From contig NZ_PIPK01000011.1 of assembly GCF_003987335.1 (NCBI RefSeq), positions 34,147-98,146 on the forward strand: 64,000 bases of DNA. The letters are read 5' to 3'. This document shows positions 9,535 through 19,007 of this stretch, one piece after another. The DNA comes from Aliidiomarina maris. Its GTDB lineage: Bacteria > Pseudomonadota > Gammaproteobacteria > Enterobacterales > Alteromonadaceae. Position numbers and translations under genes: made by a program. The stretch's first letter is position 1. Every line of letters begins with the position of its first letter. The notes beneath the pieces are model-generated. The model was not told the origin of the DNA and made no database searches. It saw nothing but the letters and a program-made list of their open reading frames with translations.

Positions 9535-12183
9535 TTGAGCGAATTTGCAATCGGCCAACGTTGGCTTAGTGAAACAGAAATTGAATTGGGTTTAGGCGTT
9601 GTAACCGGTATTAACGGTCGCCAAGTGTCCATCATGTTCCCAGCAAATGGTGAAATTCGCGCCTATGCCAGCCATAACGCGCCTCTGACGCGTTTTCGTC
9701 TCGACCAAGAGGACACTGGCACCCACAGTGACGGCTGGACATTTAGTGTGCAAGACCATGACGATGTGGATGGCCTGATTGTCTATGCGGGCACTCGTGA
9801 TGGCGAGGCCGTGCAAGTTCCTGAGACCCAACTGCACTATCAGGTTCAGCTAAGTAGTCCCTTGAACCGCTTGCTGGCGGGCCAACTTGACCGCGTCAAC
9901 CACTACAACCTGCGCCAGCAAGCTGGCAATGCAATGCGCCATTGGCTGGATCACCCTGCACGCGGGTTACTTGGGGCGCGTATCGATGTGCTGCCGCACC
10001 AAATGTATGTAGCGCATAGCGTCGGTCAGCGCGTCAAGCCACGCGTGCTATTGGCCGATGAGGTTGGCTTAGGTAAAACCATTGAAGCGGGGTTAATTTT
10101 ACAGACCCAACTATTGAATGCCCTTGCCCAACGAGTGCTTATTCGGGTGCCAGACCCTTTATTGCACCAATGGATGATTGAATTACGCCGCCGCTTTAAT
10201 CTGGCATTTAGCATTATTGATGAGAGCTTTTGTGAAGCCGCTGCTGAAAGCGGACAAAACCCATTCGAGCAAGTCCAGTTGGCGTTATGCCCTGCCTCAT
10301 TACTTGACGATGAAGACGTACAAATGCAAGCACTGGCCTGTGACTGGGACATGGTGGTGGTTGATGAGGCGCACCAATTAAGTGCTGAGCAGCGTGACTT
10401 AATCGGTGACCTGGCTGAAGGATGCGGGCTGTTACTGCTGACTGCGACCCCGGACCAAGGGGGCGCCGACACCCACTTTGCCCAACTTAATTTGCTCGAC
10501 CCTGAACGCTTTCATGACTTGGCAGCGTTTCGTGCCGAGCAACAGCAGTATCAACAAGTGGCGACTGAAGCTGCAGGTTTGGCGGCCGATAGTGATGCGC
10601 TCAATACCTTGTTAGACGAGCACGGCACCGGCCGCGTACTTCTGCGCAATACCCGCGCCAATGTGTCTGGTTTCCCGACGCGCCAATACCACCCCCATGA
10701 ACTGGAGCATGATGCTCTCAGTGGCGAGTCAGAGCTCGATGTCAAGGTCGCTTGGCTACATGCTTTTGCACGCCAACATGGCGGCGATAAAATGCTGGTG
10801 ATGATGCAAACCCAAACCCAAGTTGAAGAAGTCGCTGCCAGCCTGCGGGTTAAGTTCGGCCGCCATTGCGCCTTGTTCCACGAAGGTATGACACTGATTG
10901 AGCGTGACCGCGCAGCGGCATTTTTTGCCGACCAAGAGGACGGCGCCCAATTGTTATTAAGTTCAGAGATTGGCGGCGAAGGGCGTAATTTTCAGTTTGC
11001 ACGCCATGTCATCATGCTGGATTTACCTGAACACCCTGACAAACTCGAACAACGCATCGGTCGTCTTGACCGTATCGGTCAGCTCGACACTTTTGATATT
11101 CACGTACCTATGGTGGCAGGCAGCTTAGATGCACGCTTAGCCACTTGGTACCACCAAGGCATGCAGGCATTCACCCAAGCCAATGCGACGGGCCATGCGC
11201 TGTTGCTGAGCTTAGGCCGTAAGCTGAAAAAAGGATTGCAAGGCAGTGAGGATGAGTTCGCAGCCTTGGTTGAGCAAACTGCTGCGCAAGTGGCCACTAT
11301 TCGTGAACATATGGGCGCGGGCCGCGATCGCTTGCTGGAACTGAATAGCTGCCGTTTAAGTGTGGCCAAGCCTTTATGTGATGCCGTGTTAGCCAGTGAT
11401 CAAAGCACAGAGCTGGCGACATTTATGTTTAGCTTTTGGGATCAGTTCGGCGTCGATGTTGAAGACAAAGACGATCAGCGTTTAATTATTAAGCCCGGCC
11501 AAAACTTTGCTGCCAATGGCTTACCTGGTATGGACGAAGAAGGGTCCTTAGTGACGTTCGATCGCCGCACCGCGCTGCATTACGACGATGTGCAGTTCCT
11601 GACCTGGGAGCACCCGCAAGTGCTGACCGCCCTTGAGCTGGTCATGACCGAGCAGCACGGTAGCACCACAGTCGCGATTTTGAAAAATAAGGCTCTGCCT
11701 GCCGGACATTGGTTTGTTGAAATGAATGTGCGTGCCAGCCTGCCGAGCGCACCGACCCTTGGCTTAGAAAAGCTGTACCCGACACCGACCTTACGAATTT
11801 TGAGTGACGCCCAAGGGCGCAACCTTAGTGCCAAGATCAGTGCCGACACGCTGAATAAGCAATTGCACTTCGTCAATAAAAAAACCGGTGCGCAAATGGT
11901 GAAAGCGTTGCGTCAGCCTTTGCAACAGGTGGTTAAATCGCAAATGGACGAGGCCCAAACCTTACTGTTGGCAAGTTGCCAGCAAGCAGCCACGAAACGC
12001 CTGACTCAAATTGACCAAGATATTCAGCGCTTGCAAAGCCTGAAGATGCGCAATCCAAGCATTCGCCAGGACGAAATTGATAGCTTGCAGGCGTTGCGCC
12101 AGCAATGGCATGATGCCTATGCTGCGCCGCAGGTGTCGCTGGATTCATTGCGCTTGATTATCAATGCGGGCGCAGATAGTTAG
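9535..12183 (+). CDS. rapA: RNA polymerase-associated ATPase RapA (SWI2/SNF2 family)
   Basis: An 882-residue Swi2/Snf2 ATPase that recycles stalled RNA polymerase. The N-terminal Tudor-like region begins with the family pattern IGQRWLSETEIELGLG. Walker A DEVGLGKTIEAG is near residue 174, the DEAH box VVDEAHQL near 275, and the C-terminal helicase lobe ends in LEQRIGRLDRIGQ. It is about 85 residues shorter than the E. coli protein (968), with the losses spread through the linker and C-terminal regions. Start is TTG 9535, with AGGAAGG 7 bases upstream. rluA follows after 11 bp, as in E. coli. Confidence 0.95.
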   Translation: MSEFAIGQRWLSETEIELGLGVVTGINGRQVSIMFPANGEIRAYASHNAPLTRFRLDQEDTGTHSDGWTFSVQDHDDVDGLIVYAGTRDGEAVQVPETQLHYQVQLSSPLNRLLAGQLDRVNHYNLRQQAGNAMRHWLDHPARGLLGARIDVLPHQMYVAHSVGQRVKPRVLLADEVGLGKTIEAGLILQTQLLNALAQRVLIRVPDPLLHQWMIELRRRFNLAFSIIDESFCEAAAESGQNPFEQVQLALCPASLLDDEDVQMQALACDWDMVVVDEAHQLSAEQRDLIGDLAEGCGLLLLTATPDQGGADTHFAQLNLLDPERFHDLAAFRAEQQQYQQVATEAAGLAADSDALNTLLDEHGTGRVLLRNTRANVSGFPTRQYHPHELEHDALSGESELDVKVAWLHAFARQHGGDKMLVMMQTQTQVEEVAASLRVKFGRHCALFHEGMTLIERDRAAAFFADQEDGAQLLLSSEIGGEGRNFQFARHVIMLDLPEHPDKLEQRIGRLDRIGQLDTFDIHVPMVAGSLDARLATWYHQGMQAFTQANATGHALLLSLGRKLKKGLQGSEDEFAALVEQTAAQVATIREHMGAGRDRLLELNSCRLSVAKPLCDAVLASDQSTELATFMFSFWDQFGVDVEDKDDQRLIIKPGQNFAANGLPGMDEEGSLVTFDRRTALHYDDVQFLTWEHPQVLTALELVMTEQHGSTTVAILKNKALPAGHWFVEMNVRASLPSAPTLGLEKLYPTPTLRILSDAQGRNLSAKISADTLNKQLHFVNKKTGAQMVKALRQPLQQVVKSQMDEAQTLLLASCQQAATKRLTQIDQDIQRLQSLKMRNPSIRQDEIDSLQALRQQWHDAYAAPQVSLDSLRLIINAGADS

Positions 12184-12194
12184 GAGCCCTTCAC

Positions 12195-12914
12195 TTGACG
12201 CCACGATTGCCGGACAGAACGCCTGACATCACGCCGACGCCTTCCCGGGCTACCGACGATTTTGTCTACGCGCCACCACAGTCACCATATCTGACGTTGT
12301 TGCACTACGACCAAGATATCGTGGTCGCGAATAAGCCAAGTGGCTTACTCAGCGTGCCCGGCAAAGCTCTGGCCCACCAAGATAGTTTGTACACGCGCTT
12401 AGCGCGCGTGTGGCCCGACATTCGTGTCGTGCATCGGCTGGATATGGCAACCTCTGGGGTCATTGTATTTGCTCGCCATAAAGCCGCGCAGAGCCATTTA
12501 AGCAAACAGTTTCAAGCCCGTAGCGTCAATAAGACCTATATTGCAGAGGTGTATGGCCAACTGCCAGAGCCGCAAGGCGAGGTCGACTTGCCATTGCGCT
12601 GTGATTGGCCGCGACGCCCGAAGCAAATGGTGTGTCACCAGCAAGGCAAGGCATCGCTAACGCACTATGAAGTTGCTGACTATTGTGCGCAGACTCATAG
12701 TTCGCGGGTGTTATTACATCCGGTCACGGGGCGCTCGCACCAGTTGCGGGTTCACATGCTAGCCCTCGGCTGCCCCATATTAGGTGATCGCCTGTATGGC
12801 CACGAAGCCAGCCAACAAGCAGCAGCTCGCCTGCAACTCCATGCATTGCGCATTAGCCTGTATCACCCCAACTCGCAAGCACGCATCCAGTTCGAGTGCG
12901 CTGCGCCATTTTAG
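12195..12914 (+). CDS. rluA: 23S rRNA/tRNA pseudouridine synthase RluA
   Basis: A 239-residue pseudouridine synthase. The catalytic-aspartate motif HRLDMATSGVIVFA (Asp in HRLD, near residue 80) and the TGRSHQLRVHM segment are diagnostic of the RluA family. In E. coli RluA modifies U746 of 23S rRNA and U32 of several tRNAs. The first 30 residues are an extra Pro/Thr-rich leader (TPDITPTPS). The start is TTG 12195, with AGGAG at 12183-12187. Position directly after rapA and before a DUF3530-like gene and djlA follows conserved gammaproteobacterial order. Confidence 0.93.
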   Translation: MTPRLPDRTPDITPTPSRATDDFVYAPPQSPYLTLLHYDQDIVVANKPSGLLSVPGKALAHQDSLYTRLARVWPDIRVVHRLDMATSGVIVFARHKAAQSHLSKQFQARSVNKTYIAEVYGQLPEPQGEVDLPLRCDWPRRPKQMVCHQQGKASLTHYEVADYCAQTHSSRVLLHPVTGRSHQLRVHMLALGCPILGDRLYGHEASQQAAARLQLHALRISLYHPNSQARIQFECAAPF

Positions 12915-13011
12915 GGATTTTACTTTAGAAACTGGCGCCTGCTGCCGATACTCCATTAAGAGCCCGTATTCTGCATTGCTGCAGTGATTGATACGACTTA
13001 ATTGGAGCCCC

Positions 13012-13899
13012 ATGCTGCTTAGGTTATCCGCCCACTATGTGTCCGCACGATTCCCACGCCTGAAAAACTGGCGGGGCGTCGGCGCGTATCTGTTGGTGGC
13101 GACTATCGGTTGCAGTATCAGCATGGTGAGCAACGCCCACAGCGATGATTTAGCCTATTACCTTCCCCCAGGCGAAGTCCGCTGGCTTGGCGCAAATGAC
13201 GACGAGATCGCAGCAGCTCGCGAGGCAGACGACGACACGCCATTGCGGGCACTGATGCTGTACCGCGAAAATCAGCAAGCCTTCGATCGTGGCAACTTAC
13301 TACTTATTTCTGAAATCGGTACGCACCCGCTGCAATCCGCACCCATGCGGCACTGGTATCAGGGCATGCCAGCCTATGGTTGGTACACGTATGCGCTGCA
13401 GTCACCACCGCAAGGCCTTTTCGATGTAGATTGGGTCGGCAATGATACCCAGCGCTATAGCGCTGCGCCAAATATTGACGCGTTACGTGACGCGCTGGCT
13501 GAACGCATTACGTTAGCCGTTGAAGAAGTGATGCAAACCCCTGGCCCGTTGGTGATTGTGGCAGAAGGTGTCAGTGCCGCGTTAGTCAGTGAACTCATTC
13601 AACAAGGGGAATTGGCGGGCGTGGATGCCTTGGTGGTGTTAGGGGCTCACTTCCCCCATTGGCAGCTTAATCAAGATTTGGCGACCACCACGGCGCGGCT
13701 GAACATTCCGACTCTTGATTTAATTCCCAGTGTACAAAACACTTGGGTGACGGATGCCGCTGCACGGCGCCAGCAACAAGCCCAACGCCATCAACATATC
13801 GCGTATCGCCAACGCGCCTTACAACATCAACGCTTGCGTGAGCAGCCGCGCTATTTAATCCACCAGCTATACGGTTGGCTACGCAGCGAAGACTTTTAA
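13012..13899 (+). CDS. exported DUF3530-like alpha/beta-hydrolase-fold protein
   Basis: A 295-residue protein with an N-terminal hydrophobic segment (AYLLVATIGCSISMV) and a probable signal cleavage near SNAHS. The rest resembles DUF3530 family proteins, which have a reduced alpha/beta-hydrolase fold. The strand/nucleophile-elbow-like region LVIVAEGVSAALVSEL carries Glu-Gly-Val-Ser where hydrolases have GxSxG, so catalysis is uncertain. The C-terminus is strongly Gln/Arg/His-rich. I prefer ATG 13012 (TTGGAG 4-5 bases before CCCATG) to the in-frame TTG at 12988. Function is unknown. Confidence 0.72.
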   Translation: MLLRLSAHYVSARFPRLKNWRGVGAYLLVATIGCSISMVSNAHSDDLAYYLPPGEVRWLGANDDEIAAAREADDDTPLRALMLYRENQQAFDRGNLLLISEIGTHPLQSAPMRHWYQGMPAYGWYTYALQSPPQGLFDVDWVGNDTQRYSAAPNIDALRDALAERITLAVEEVMQTPGPLVIVAEGVSAALVSELIQQGELAGVDALVVLGAHFPHWQLNQDLATTTARLNIPTLDLIPSVQNTWVTDAAARRQQQAQRHQHIAYRQRALQHQRLREQPRYLIHQLYGWLRSEDF

Positions 13900-13914
13900 A
13901 CGCAGTTAACTCGT

Positions 13915-14811
13915 CTAACGCAGCCCTCGCGCGCGCTTAATTTTGTCGTAAGCCGCTTGGATGTCCTGGCTACGCTTAGTCGCTGTTTTTAGCATTTCAG
14001 CAGGCAAGCCTTGGGCACTGAGTTTGTCGGGGTGGTGCTCACGCATTAACTTACGGTAAGCCTTTTTCAAATCATCATCACTCACTTGCTCATCTAAGCC
14101 CAGCGATTGATAAGCGTCCTGCAGTTCGCTACGTTGCTGCTGGGCACGGTATTGGTTCTGGCTCTGAGAATGATGCTGCTGCGAACGTTGCTGGGACTGG
14201 CTGCTTTTCGTTCGCGGGCCACCACCACTTTGGCGCTGGCTTTGGCGCTGTCCAAAGCGTGCTTGGGCGCCGGCCATCAACAGCCAACGATCAAGCTGAA
14301 ATTTGTTGAACCCTAGAGCGCGACTTGCGCGCAGCAACACGTCATATTCGTTGCGTTCAAGCTTGGCATCATTCAGCGCCGCGCTAATCAACTGCTCCAT
14401 GAACAGCTGTAATAAATCGTAGCGCCCGCGGCTATCTTGACGAAAACGCTTCAGTGTCGCTTCCAAAGGAAACGCAGGGTCCTTGCCCTCTCTAAATGCC
14501 TGTTGCGCTTCTTGCATCGTGCGAGCTGGCAACTCCAAGCTTTCCATCAGCGTTTGAGCTTGTGTAATATCGCTCTCGGTGACCCGCCCTTTTGACTTCG
14601 CCAAATGCCCCAAGGTCGCAAACATGGCGAAGAAAAAGCTAGCTTGGCTGTGCTTCAAATCGCTGTCTTTAAATAATGAGGTAAAGCCGCCTTGGCGGAT
14701 TTGCTGTGCGTAACTGCGGTCAAACCAATACCCGAGTGCAAAACCAAGCACTGCGCCCGGCAGTCTGGCCACCGCAAGGCCGAGCAAGGTGCCTATTATG
14801 CGTCCCCACAT
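13915..14811 (-). CDS. djlA: membrane-anchored co-chaperone DjlA
   Basis: A 298-residue type III membrane protein. It has one N-terminal transmembrane segment (residues 5-27, IIGTLLGLAVARLPGAVLGF), a central TerB-like helical domain (about 55-180), a Gln/Ser/Arg-rich low-complexity linker (about 195-232), and a C-terminal J domain with the HPD motif in MREHHPDKL. DjlA stimulates DnaK ATPase and is linked to envelope stress signalling. It overlaps the end of murU by 16 bp and is the last gene of amgK-murU-djlA. In E. coli djlA also lies next to rluA and lptD. Confidence 0.94.
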   Translation of the reverse strand: MWGRIIGTLLGLAVARLPGAVLGFALGYWFDRSYAQQIRQGGFTSLFKDSDLKHSQASFFFAMFATLGHLAKSKGRVTESDITQAQTLMESLELPARTMQEAQQAFREGKDPAFPLEATLKRFRQDSRGRYDLLQLFMEQLISAALNDAKLERNEYDVLLRASRALGFNKFQLDRWLLMAGAQARFGQRQSQRQSGGGPRTKSSQSQQRSQQHHSQSQNQYRAQQQRSELQDAYQSLGLDEQVSDDDLKKAYRKLMREHHPDKLSAQGLPAEMLKTATKRSQDIQAAYDKIKRARGLR

Positions 14812-15518
14812 AGTGACCCCTTGGCGTTTGCCTCACGTGCGGTTATCCATGCATCCAACGCCTTAAGTCGCTCAGGGGTGCCCACGTCACACCAATACCC
14901 CTGGTAATGCTCAGCGTAAAGCCGCTGCGCTGCAATCGCGTGTTCAAACACTGGCCGCAACTTATGAAAGCTGTCATCCAGGCCGTGAAATAAGCGTGTA
15001 TGCAGGACACTGATACCAGCAAACGTAAGGCTTTCCCGTTCACCTTGCGCAAATACCAAGCGCTCTTGTTCAATCGCAAAGTCGCCCTGATGATGATGCT
15101 CAGGGTTATCGACTAACACCAAGTGGCCATCGCGACTGGCGTCCAAGGGCGGCAACAGGCGGTAGTCGTAATCACTCCATACATCGCCGTTCACGACGAT
15201 AAAATCAGCGCCCCCCAAATGCGGCAGCGCACGCACGATACCGCCTGCGGTTTCTAATCCACCTTCGGGTTCAGCCGACCATATAATCTTAACCCCGAAG
15301 CGCGAGCCGTCACCCAAGGCCTGCTGCATAGCTGCGCCAAGCCATGCATGGTTAATCACCACAATTTCGACGCCCGCCGCTTTAAGTTTGTGCAAGTGAT
15401 ATTCAATTAATGGCTGACCACCCACCGATAACATAGGTTTTGGCAGGGTATCGGTAAGTGGCCGCATACGCTTGCCGCGTCCTGCAGCCAAGATCATTGC
15501 ATGGGTAAATCGCGCCAT
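14796..15518 (-). CDS. murU: N-acetylmuramate alpha-1-phosphate uridylyltransferase
   Basis: A 240-residue nucleotidyltransferase. The N-terminal signature ILAAGRGKRMRPLTDTLPKPM binds UTP, and VVNGDVWSDY contains the metal-binding aspartate. In Pseudomonas MurU converts MurNAc-1-phosphate and UTP to UDP-MurNAc, recycling cell wall without de novo MurA synthesis. The assignment depends on the neighbour: the kinase AmgK is encoded 3 bp upstream on the same strand, the same pair as in Pseudomonas beside lptD. A generic sugar-phosphate nucleotidyltransferase would look alike, but the pairing makes MurU by far the best call. Confidence 0.88.
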   Translation of the reverse strand: MARFTHAMILAAGRGKRMRPLTDTLPKPMLSVGGQPLIEYHLHKLKAAGVEIVVINHAWLGAAMQQALGDGSRFGVKIIWSAEPEGGLETAGGIVRALPHLGGADFIVVNGDVWSDYDYRLLPPLDASRDGHLVLVDNPEHHHQGDFAIEQERLVFAQGERESLTFAGISVLHTRLFHGLDDSFHKLRPVFEHAIAAQRLYAEHYQGYWCDVGTPERLKALDAWITAREANAKGSLCGDA

Positions 15519-15521
15519 AGC

Positions 15522-16568
15522 TTAAGTCACACTCACAGGGTCGATAATGTCGGCGGTCGGTGGCTGCGCGATAAACTGCTCGCGTACTTGCGAAACCCAC
15601 TGGCTAAAACTAGCAAGTTCCGGGTACTTAGCACTGATGTCGATAATGTAACCTAAGGTTCTGGGGACGTCTGCCATGTAGCCTGCTTTACCGTCGCGGT
15701 GCAACAAGCGCGCAAAAATACCTGCAGCTTTTAGATGGCGTTGAATACCCATGAAATCAAACCAGCGGATGAACTGAGTTAACGTCGTGTCGCTCGGTAA
15801 TAATTGCTCGGCTTGCAGGCGCTGAAAAAATCGCTCAACTTGGCGCGCCACCAGCGCATCTGGCCAGCGTACGTAACAATCACGCAGCAGCGACACCGCG
15901 TCATAGGTAATGGGCCCTTGCACCGCATCTTGAAAATCAATCACCGCTATTTGCTCTTCTGACTCAAGCCACATCAAGTTGCGTGAGTGAAAGTCACGAT
16001 GCACCCCAACCTGAGGCTGCTGCAAGGCATTATCAATCAAACTGTCGCAGGTAGCATGCCAGATACTATGTTGTTCACTGTTGAGCTCAAGGCCTAAATG
16101 GTGCTGCACCAACCAATCTGAGAATAAACTCAGTTCACGCTGTAACAGCGCAATGTCATAGGCTGGCAGCGGGCCCTCAGTCGTCTTAGTCACCCGCATC
16201 AGTCCAGGAAGCAATCCTAACGCCTGCTGGTACGCCTGCTCTGCCGCAGCGTCGTCGACTAAACGCTGAAATAATAAGGTATCACCGAAATCATCCAACA
16301 CCATGAAGCCCAATTGCTGCTCGTATGCATGCACTTTTGGCGCATGCAAGCCCTGCTCGCGGTAGGCCTGTGCGATGGCCATAAATGGCTGTAGGGATTC
16401 CTGTGGCGGCGGTGCGTCAACGGCTATAAACCACTGACTTGCATGCAGAAATCGAAAATAACGCCGAAAGCTCGCGTCGCCGGAAACCATCTCAACGCTG
16501 CCATTTGGCGGCACGTGCGTGGTGCGTAACCAATCTGTTAGTTGCTGCTGACGCGAATCTGTCACCAC
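15522..16568 (-). CDS. amgK: N-acetylmuramate/N-acetylglucosamine kinase
   Basis: A 348-residue kinase of the aminoglycoside-phosphotransferase fold. The catalytic loop is VGVHRDFHSRNLMW and the metal-binding segment is AVIDFQDAVQGPITYD. AmgK phosphorylates MurNAc (and GlcNAc) at C1, giving the substrate of MurU, whose gene begins three bases after this stop. The start is a GTG at 16568 with AGGGG five bases upstream; a second GTG follows immediately. The gene is divergent from lptD, and the 110-bp gap must carry both promoters. Confidence 0.88.
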   Translation of the reverse strand: MVTDSRQQQLTDWLRTTHVPPNGSVEMVSGDASFRRYFRFLHASQWFIAVDAPPPQESLQPFMAIAQAYREQGLHAPKVHAYEQQLGFMVLDDFGDTLLFQRLVDDAAAEQAYQQALGLLPGLMRVTKTTEGPLPAYDIALLQRELSLFSDWLVQHHLGLELNSEQHSIWHATCDSLIDNALQQPQVGVHRDFHSRNLMWLESEEQIAVIDFQDAVQGPITYDAVSLLRDCYVRWPDALVARQVERFFQRLQAEQLLPSDTTLTQFIRWFDFMGIQRHLKAAGIFARLLHRDGKAGYMADVPRTLGYIIDISAKYPELASFSQWVSQVREQFIAQPPTADIIDPVSVT

Positions 16569-16678
16569 ATTTTCCCCTAGGGTTTGCTATAAAATGGGTA
16601 TCTTATCAAATAGCCGCGCGAAGGAAATTGCTTTATCATGGCACGTATTTCGACTTTTAACCCACGGAGCTTGGTCCA

Positions 16679-18997
16679 GTGCATTTGAATGGGCGTATTC
16701 CCACAATTTTCAGCGTTTCGCTGCTGACACTGTCACCCATTGCGGCAGCCCAAGAGCCACCAATCGGCCTTGCGGCGCAGTGCATTGCCCCTCCTGACTG
16801 GTATTCGAGCGATTATAGCGCAGCTGACATCGCGCCTGCTTTAAGTTTGGCGGTGCCCGCACTTTCGATTCAAGCAGACCATGCGGAAGTGTTGTGGCAG
16901 CAACAAACGTCCTATTCAGGTAACGTCACGCTCAATTATCAGCAGCAAAGTTTACGCACCGAGCGCGCCATCTACGATCAGCAAACTGGACGCTTTGAAG
17001 CAAGTGGTGGGATTGTCTACCAAGACCCACAAGTAGCCGCACGCGGCGAGTCTGTGATCACCGATACCCTTGCAGACACAGCAGAACTCAACCAACTTGA
17101 TTACTACCTGCGTGGCACTGCTGCGCGCGGCTCTGCCGACCGTCTTTTCATTGCAGCTAATGAAGACAGTGCGCGCCAATTGAGCTTCCAACAAGCGAGC
17201 TTTACCACATGCCCTGGCAACACCCCGGTTTGGGAAATTCGTGCACGCCAAATTCAAATGAATGAGGACGAGGGCTGGGGCAGCGCGCGCGGTGCGCAGA
17301 TTCGCTTATTTGATGTGCCAGTCGTGTATATCCCGCGCTTTTCATTTCCTGTCACTGACGAGCGCAAGTCAGGTTTGCTATACCCCACTGTGCGCTCTTC
17401 AGGGCGCAACGGTATTGAAATTGAAGTGCCTTACTACTTTAACCTAGCGCCCAACTATGACGCGACAATAGCCCCACGCCTGATGACAGAGCGTGGCGTT
17501 ATGGGCGTGGGTGAAGTACGTTATCTGGACACGGAGCAAGCGGGCCAAGTTAACCTTGAGTATTTGCATAACGACTCCAGTCGACAAGATAACAGCGCAC
17601 GTTACTTTTGGCGCCTTGAACATGAAGCGCAGCTCAACCAGAACTGGAGCACCTACATTGACGCCAGCCAAGTCAGTGATGTCAATTACATCAATGACTT
17701 TGGCAGTGCCTTTGTGAACCGTGCCGACTCTCACTTGTATCGACGCGGCCAAGCCAATTACGTCAATGCGCGTTGGCAAGCTCAGGTGCAAGTGGAAGAC
17801 TTTCAATTGCTGGGGCCTTACCAGAACCCGTTTCGCACTATACCGCGTCTAAATACCCAATACGCGACTGAAACGCCTCGCCGCCAAGGTTGGGTATTTG
17901 ACTGGGACTCCGAGTTGACACGCTTTGAGCGTCAGGATGGTTCTCCTGAGCAAGCTACACGTATTCATGGCGAGCCGGGGATTACCTATATGATGCGTCG
18001 CCCAGGTTGGGAATGGAGCGCCGAAAGCCGCTTATTAATGACCCATTATGAGCAAGAACTGTTAGAAGGTGATTTACTTACGCGCCGCTCAATTACCCGC
18101 ACATTGCCAGAGTTTCGCTTGCACGGTCAGCTCAACCTGGAACGACCTTTTGAATTTGCGGGTACGCAAGGCATTCAAACCTTACAGCCTCAAGCCCAAT
18201 TCCTCTACACACCCTACCGTGACCAACGTGAAATTGGTGTGTTCGATTCCGTGCCGCTGCAAGATGATTACAACGGTCTGTTTCGCAAGCGCCGCTTCTC
18301 AGGTTTAGACCGTATTGCCGACGCCCACCAAGTGACCCTTGGTGCCACCAGTAGCCTGTTTAACCAAAGCGCAGAAGAATTATTACGCCTGAGTCTGGGC
18401 CAAATTTTCTACTTTAGTGACAGCCAAACCCAGCTGTTTGACGATTCAACTCAAGTCGAAGACAACACCTCAGAGCTCGCTGCTGAGCTTGATTTTCGGA
18501 TTAGCTCGCGTTGGTTCTTTAACAGCAGCGTGCAGTATGACAATCAGCTTAACACCATGCAGAAAAGTCGTTCAGCCCTTGAATATCGTAAAGACGAAAA
18601 CAATTTGATACAGTTGAACTTCCGCCAATTGCGTGGTCTTACTGGTACAGAGACTGATGTGGAACAAGTTGGTGCTTTGGGCGCGTGGCAAGTATCACCT
18701 CAATGGTCCGTAGCTGGGCACTGGTACCGCGATTTACGTAATAGCGCCACCTTAGATGCAAACTTTGGGGTGCAGTACGAGAGTTGCTGTTGGGCGGTGC
18801 GGGTTAGCGCATATCGTCGTATTGACCGCAATTTTGAAGGTATTCAAGCTGGGCTACCATTGTCGCCGGCCGAATTTGACACCGGCATCAGTCTACAATT
18901 TGTGATTGCTGGCCTCAGCGCAGACAGATCAGGCTTAGCTGGTATGTTGCAACAAGGTATTTTCGGCTATCGCCGTCCGTTTTATTTAAGTCATTAA
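16679..18997 (+). CDS. lptD: LPS-assembly outer-membrane protein LptD
   Basis: A 772-residue outer-membrane beta-barrel that inserts lipopolysaccharide into the outer leaflet with LptE. A signal peptide ends near PIAAAQEPP. The N-terminal OstA-type beta-jellyroll (about 55-200) precedes the barrel. All four cysteines of the interdomain disulfide scheme are present: one near residue 36 (AAQCIAPP), one in TTCPGNTP, and the adjacent pair in YESCCWAV near the C-terminus. Start GTG 16679 is preceded by GGAG at a long 11-base spacing. surA, encoding its periplasmic chaperone, follows 10 bp later. Confidence 0.96.
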   Translation: MHLNGRIPTIFSVSLLTLSPIAAAQEPPIGLAAQCIAPPDWYSSDYSAADIAPALSLAVPALSIQADHAEVLWQQQTSYSGNVTLNYQQQSLRTERAIYDQQTGRFEASGGIVYQDPQVAARGESVITDTLADTAELNQLDYYLRGTAARGSADRLFIAANEDSARQLSFQQASFTTCPGNTPVWEIRARQIQMNEDEGWGSARGAQIRLFDVPVVYIPRFSFPVTDERKSGLLYPTVRSSGRNGIEIEVPYYFNLAPNYDATIAPRLMTERGVMGVGEVRYLDTEQAGQVNLEYLHNDSSRQDNSARYFWRLEHEAQLNQNWSTYIDASQVSDVNYINDFGSAFVNRADSHLYRRGQANYVNARWQAQVQVEDFQLLGPYQNPFRTIPRLNTQYATETPRRQGWVFDWDSELTRFERQDGSPEQATRIHGEPGITYMMRRPGWEWSAESRLLMTHYEQELLEGDLLTRRSITRTLPEFRLHGQLNLERPFEFAGTQGIQTLQPQAQFLYTPYRDQREIGVFDSVPLQDDYNGLFRKRRFSGLDRIADAHQVTLGATSSLFNQSAEELLRLSLGQIFYFSDSQTQLFDDSTQVEDNTSELAAELDFRISSRWFFNSSVQYDNQLNTMQKSRSALEYRKDENNLIQLNFRQLRGLTGTETDVEQVGALGAWQVSPQWSVAGHWYRDLRNSATLDANFGVQYESCCWAVRVSAYRRIDRNFEGIQAGLPLSPAEFDTGISLQFVIAGLSADRSGLAGMLQQGIFGYRRPFYLSH

Positions 18998-19007
18998 TGG
19001 ATCATAT

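Noticed and set aside
10026..10472. 148-codon antisense open frame inside rapA
   Set aside because: Antisense shadow: Ser/Cys-rich, no ribosome site, no domain.
16569..16678. sigma-E promoter for lptD
   Set aside because: GGAAATT near 16622 resembles a -35 element, but no TCnnA-type -10 lies at 16-17 bp; the match is too weak to list.
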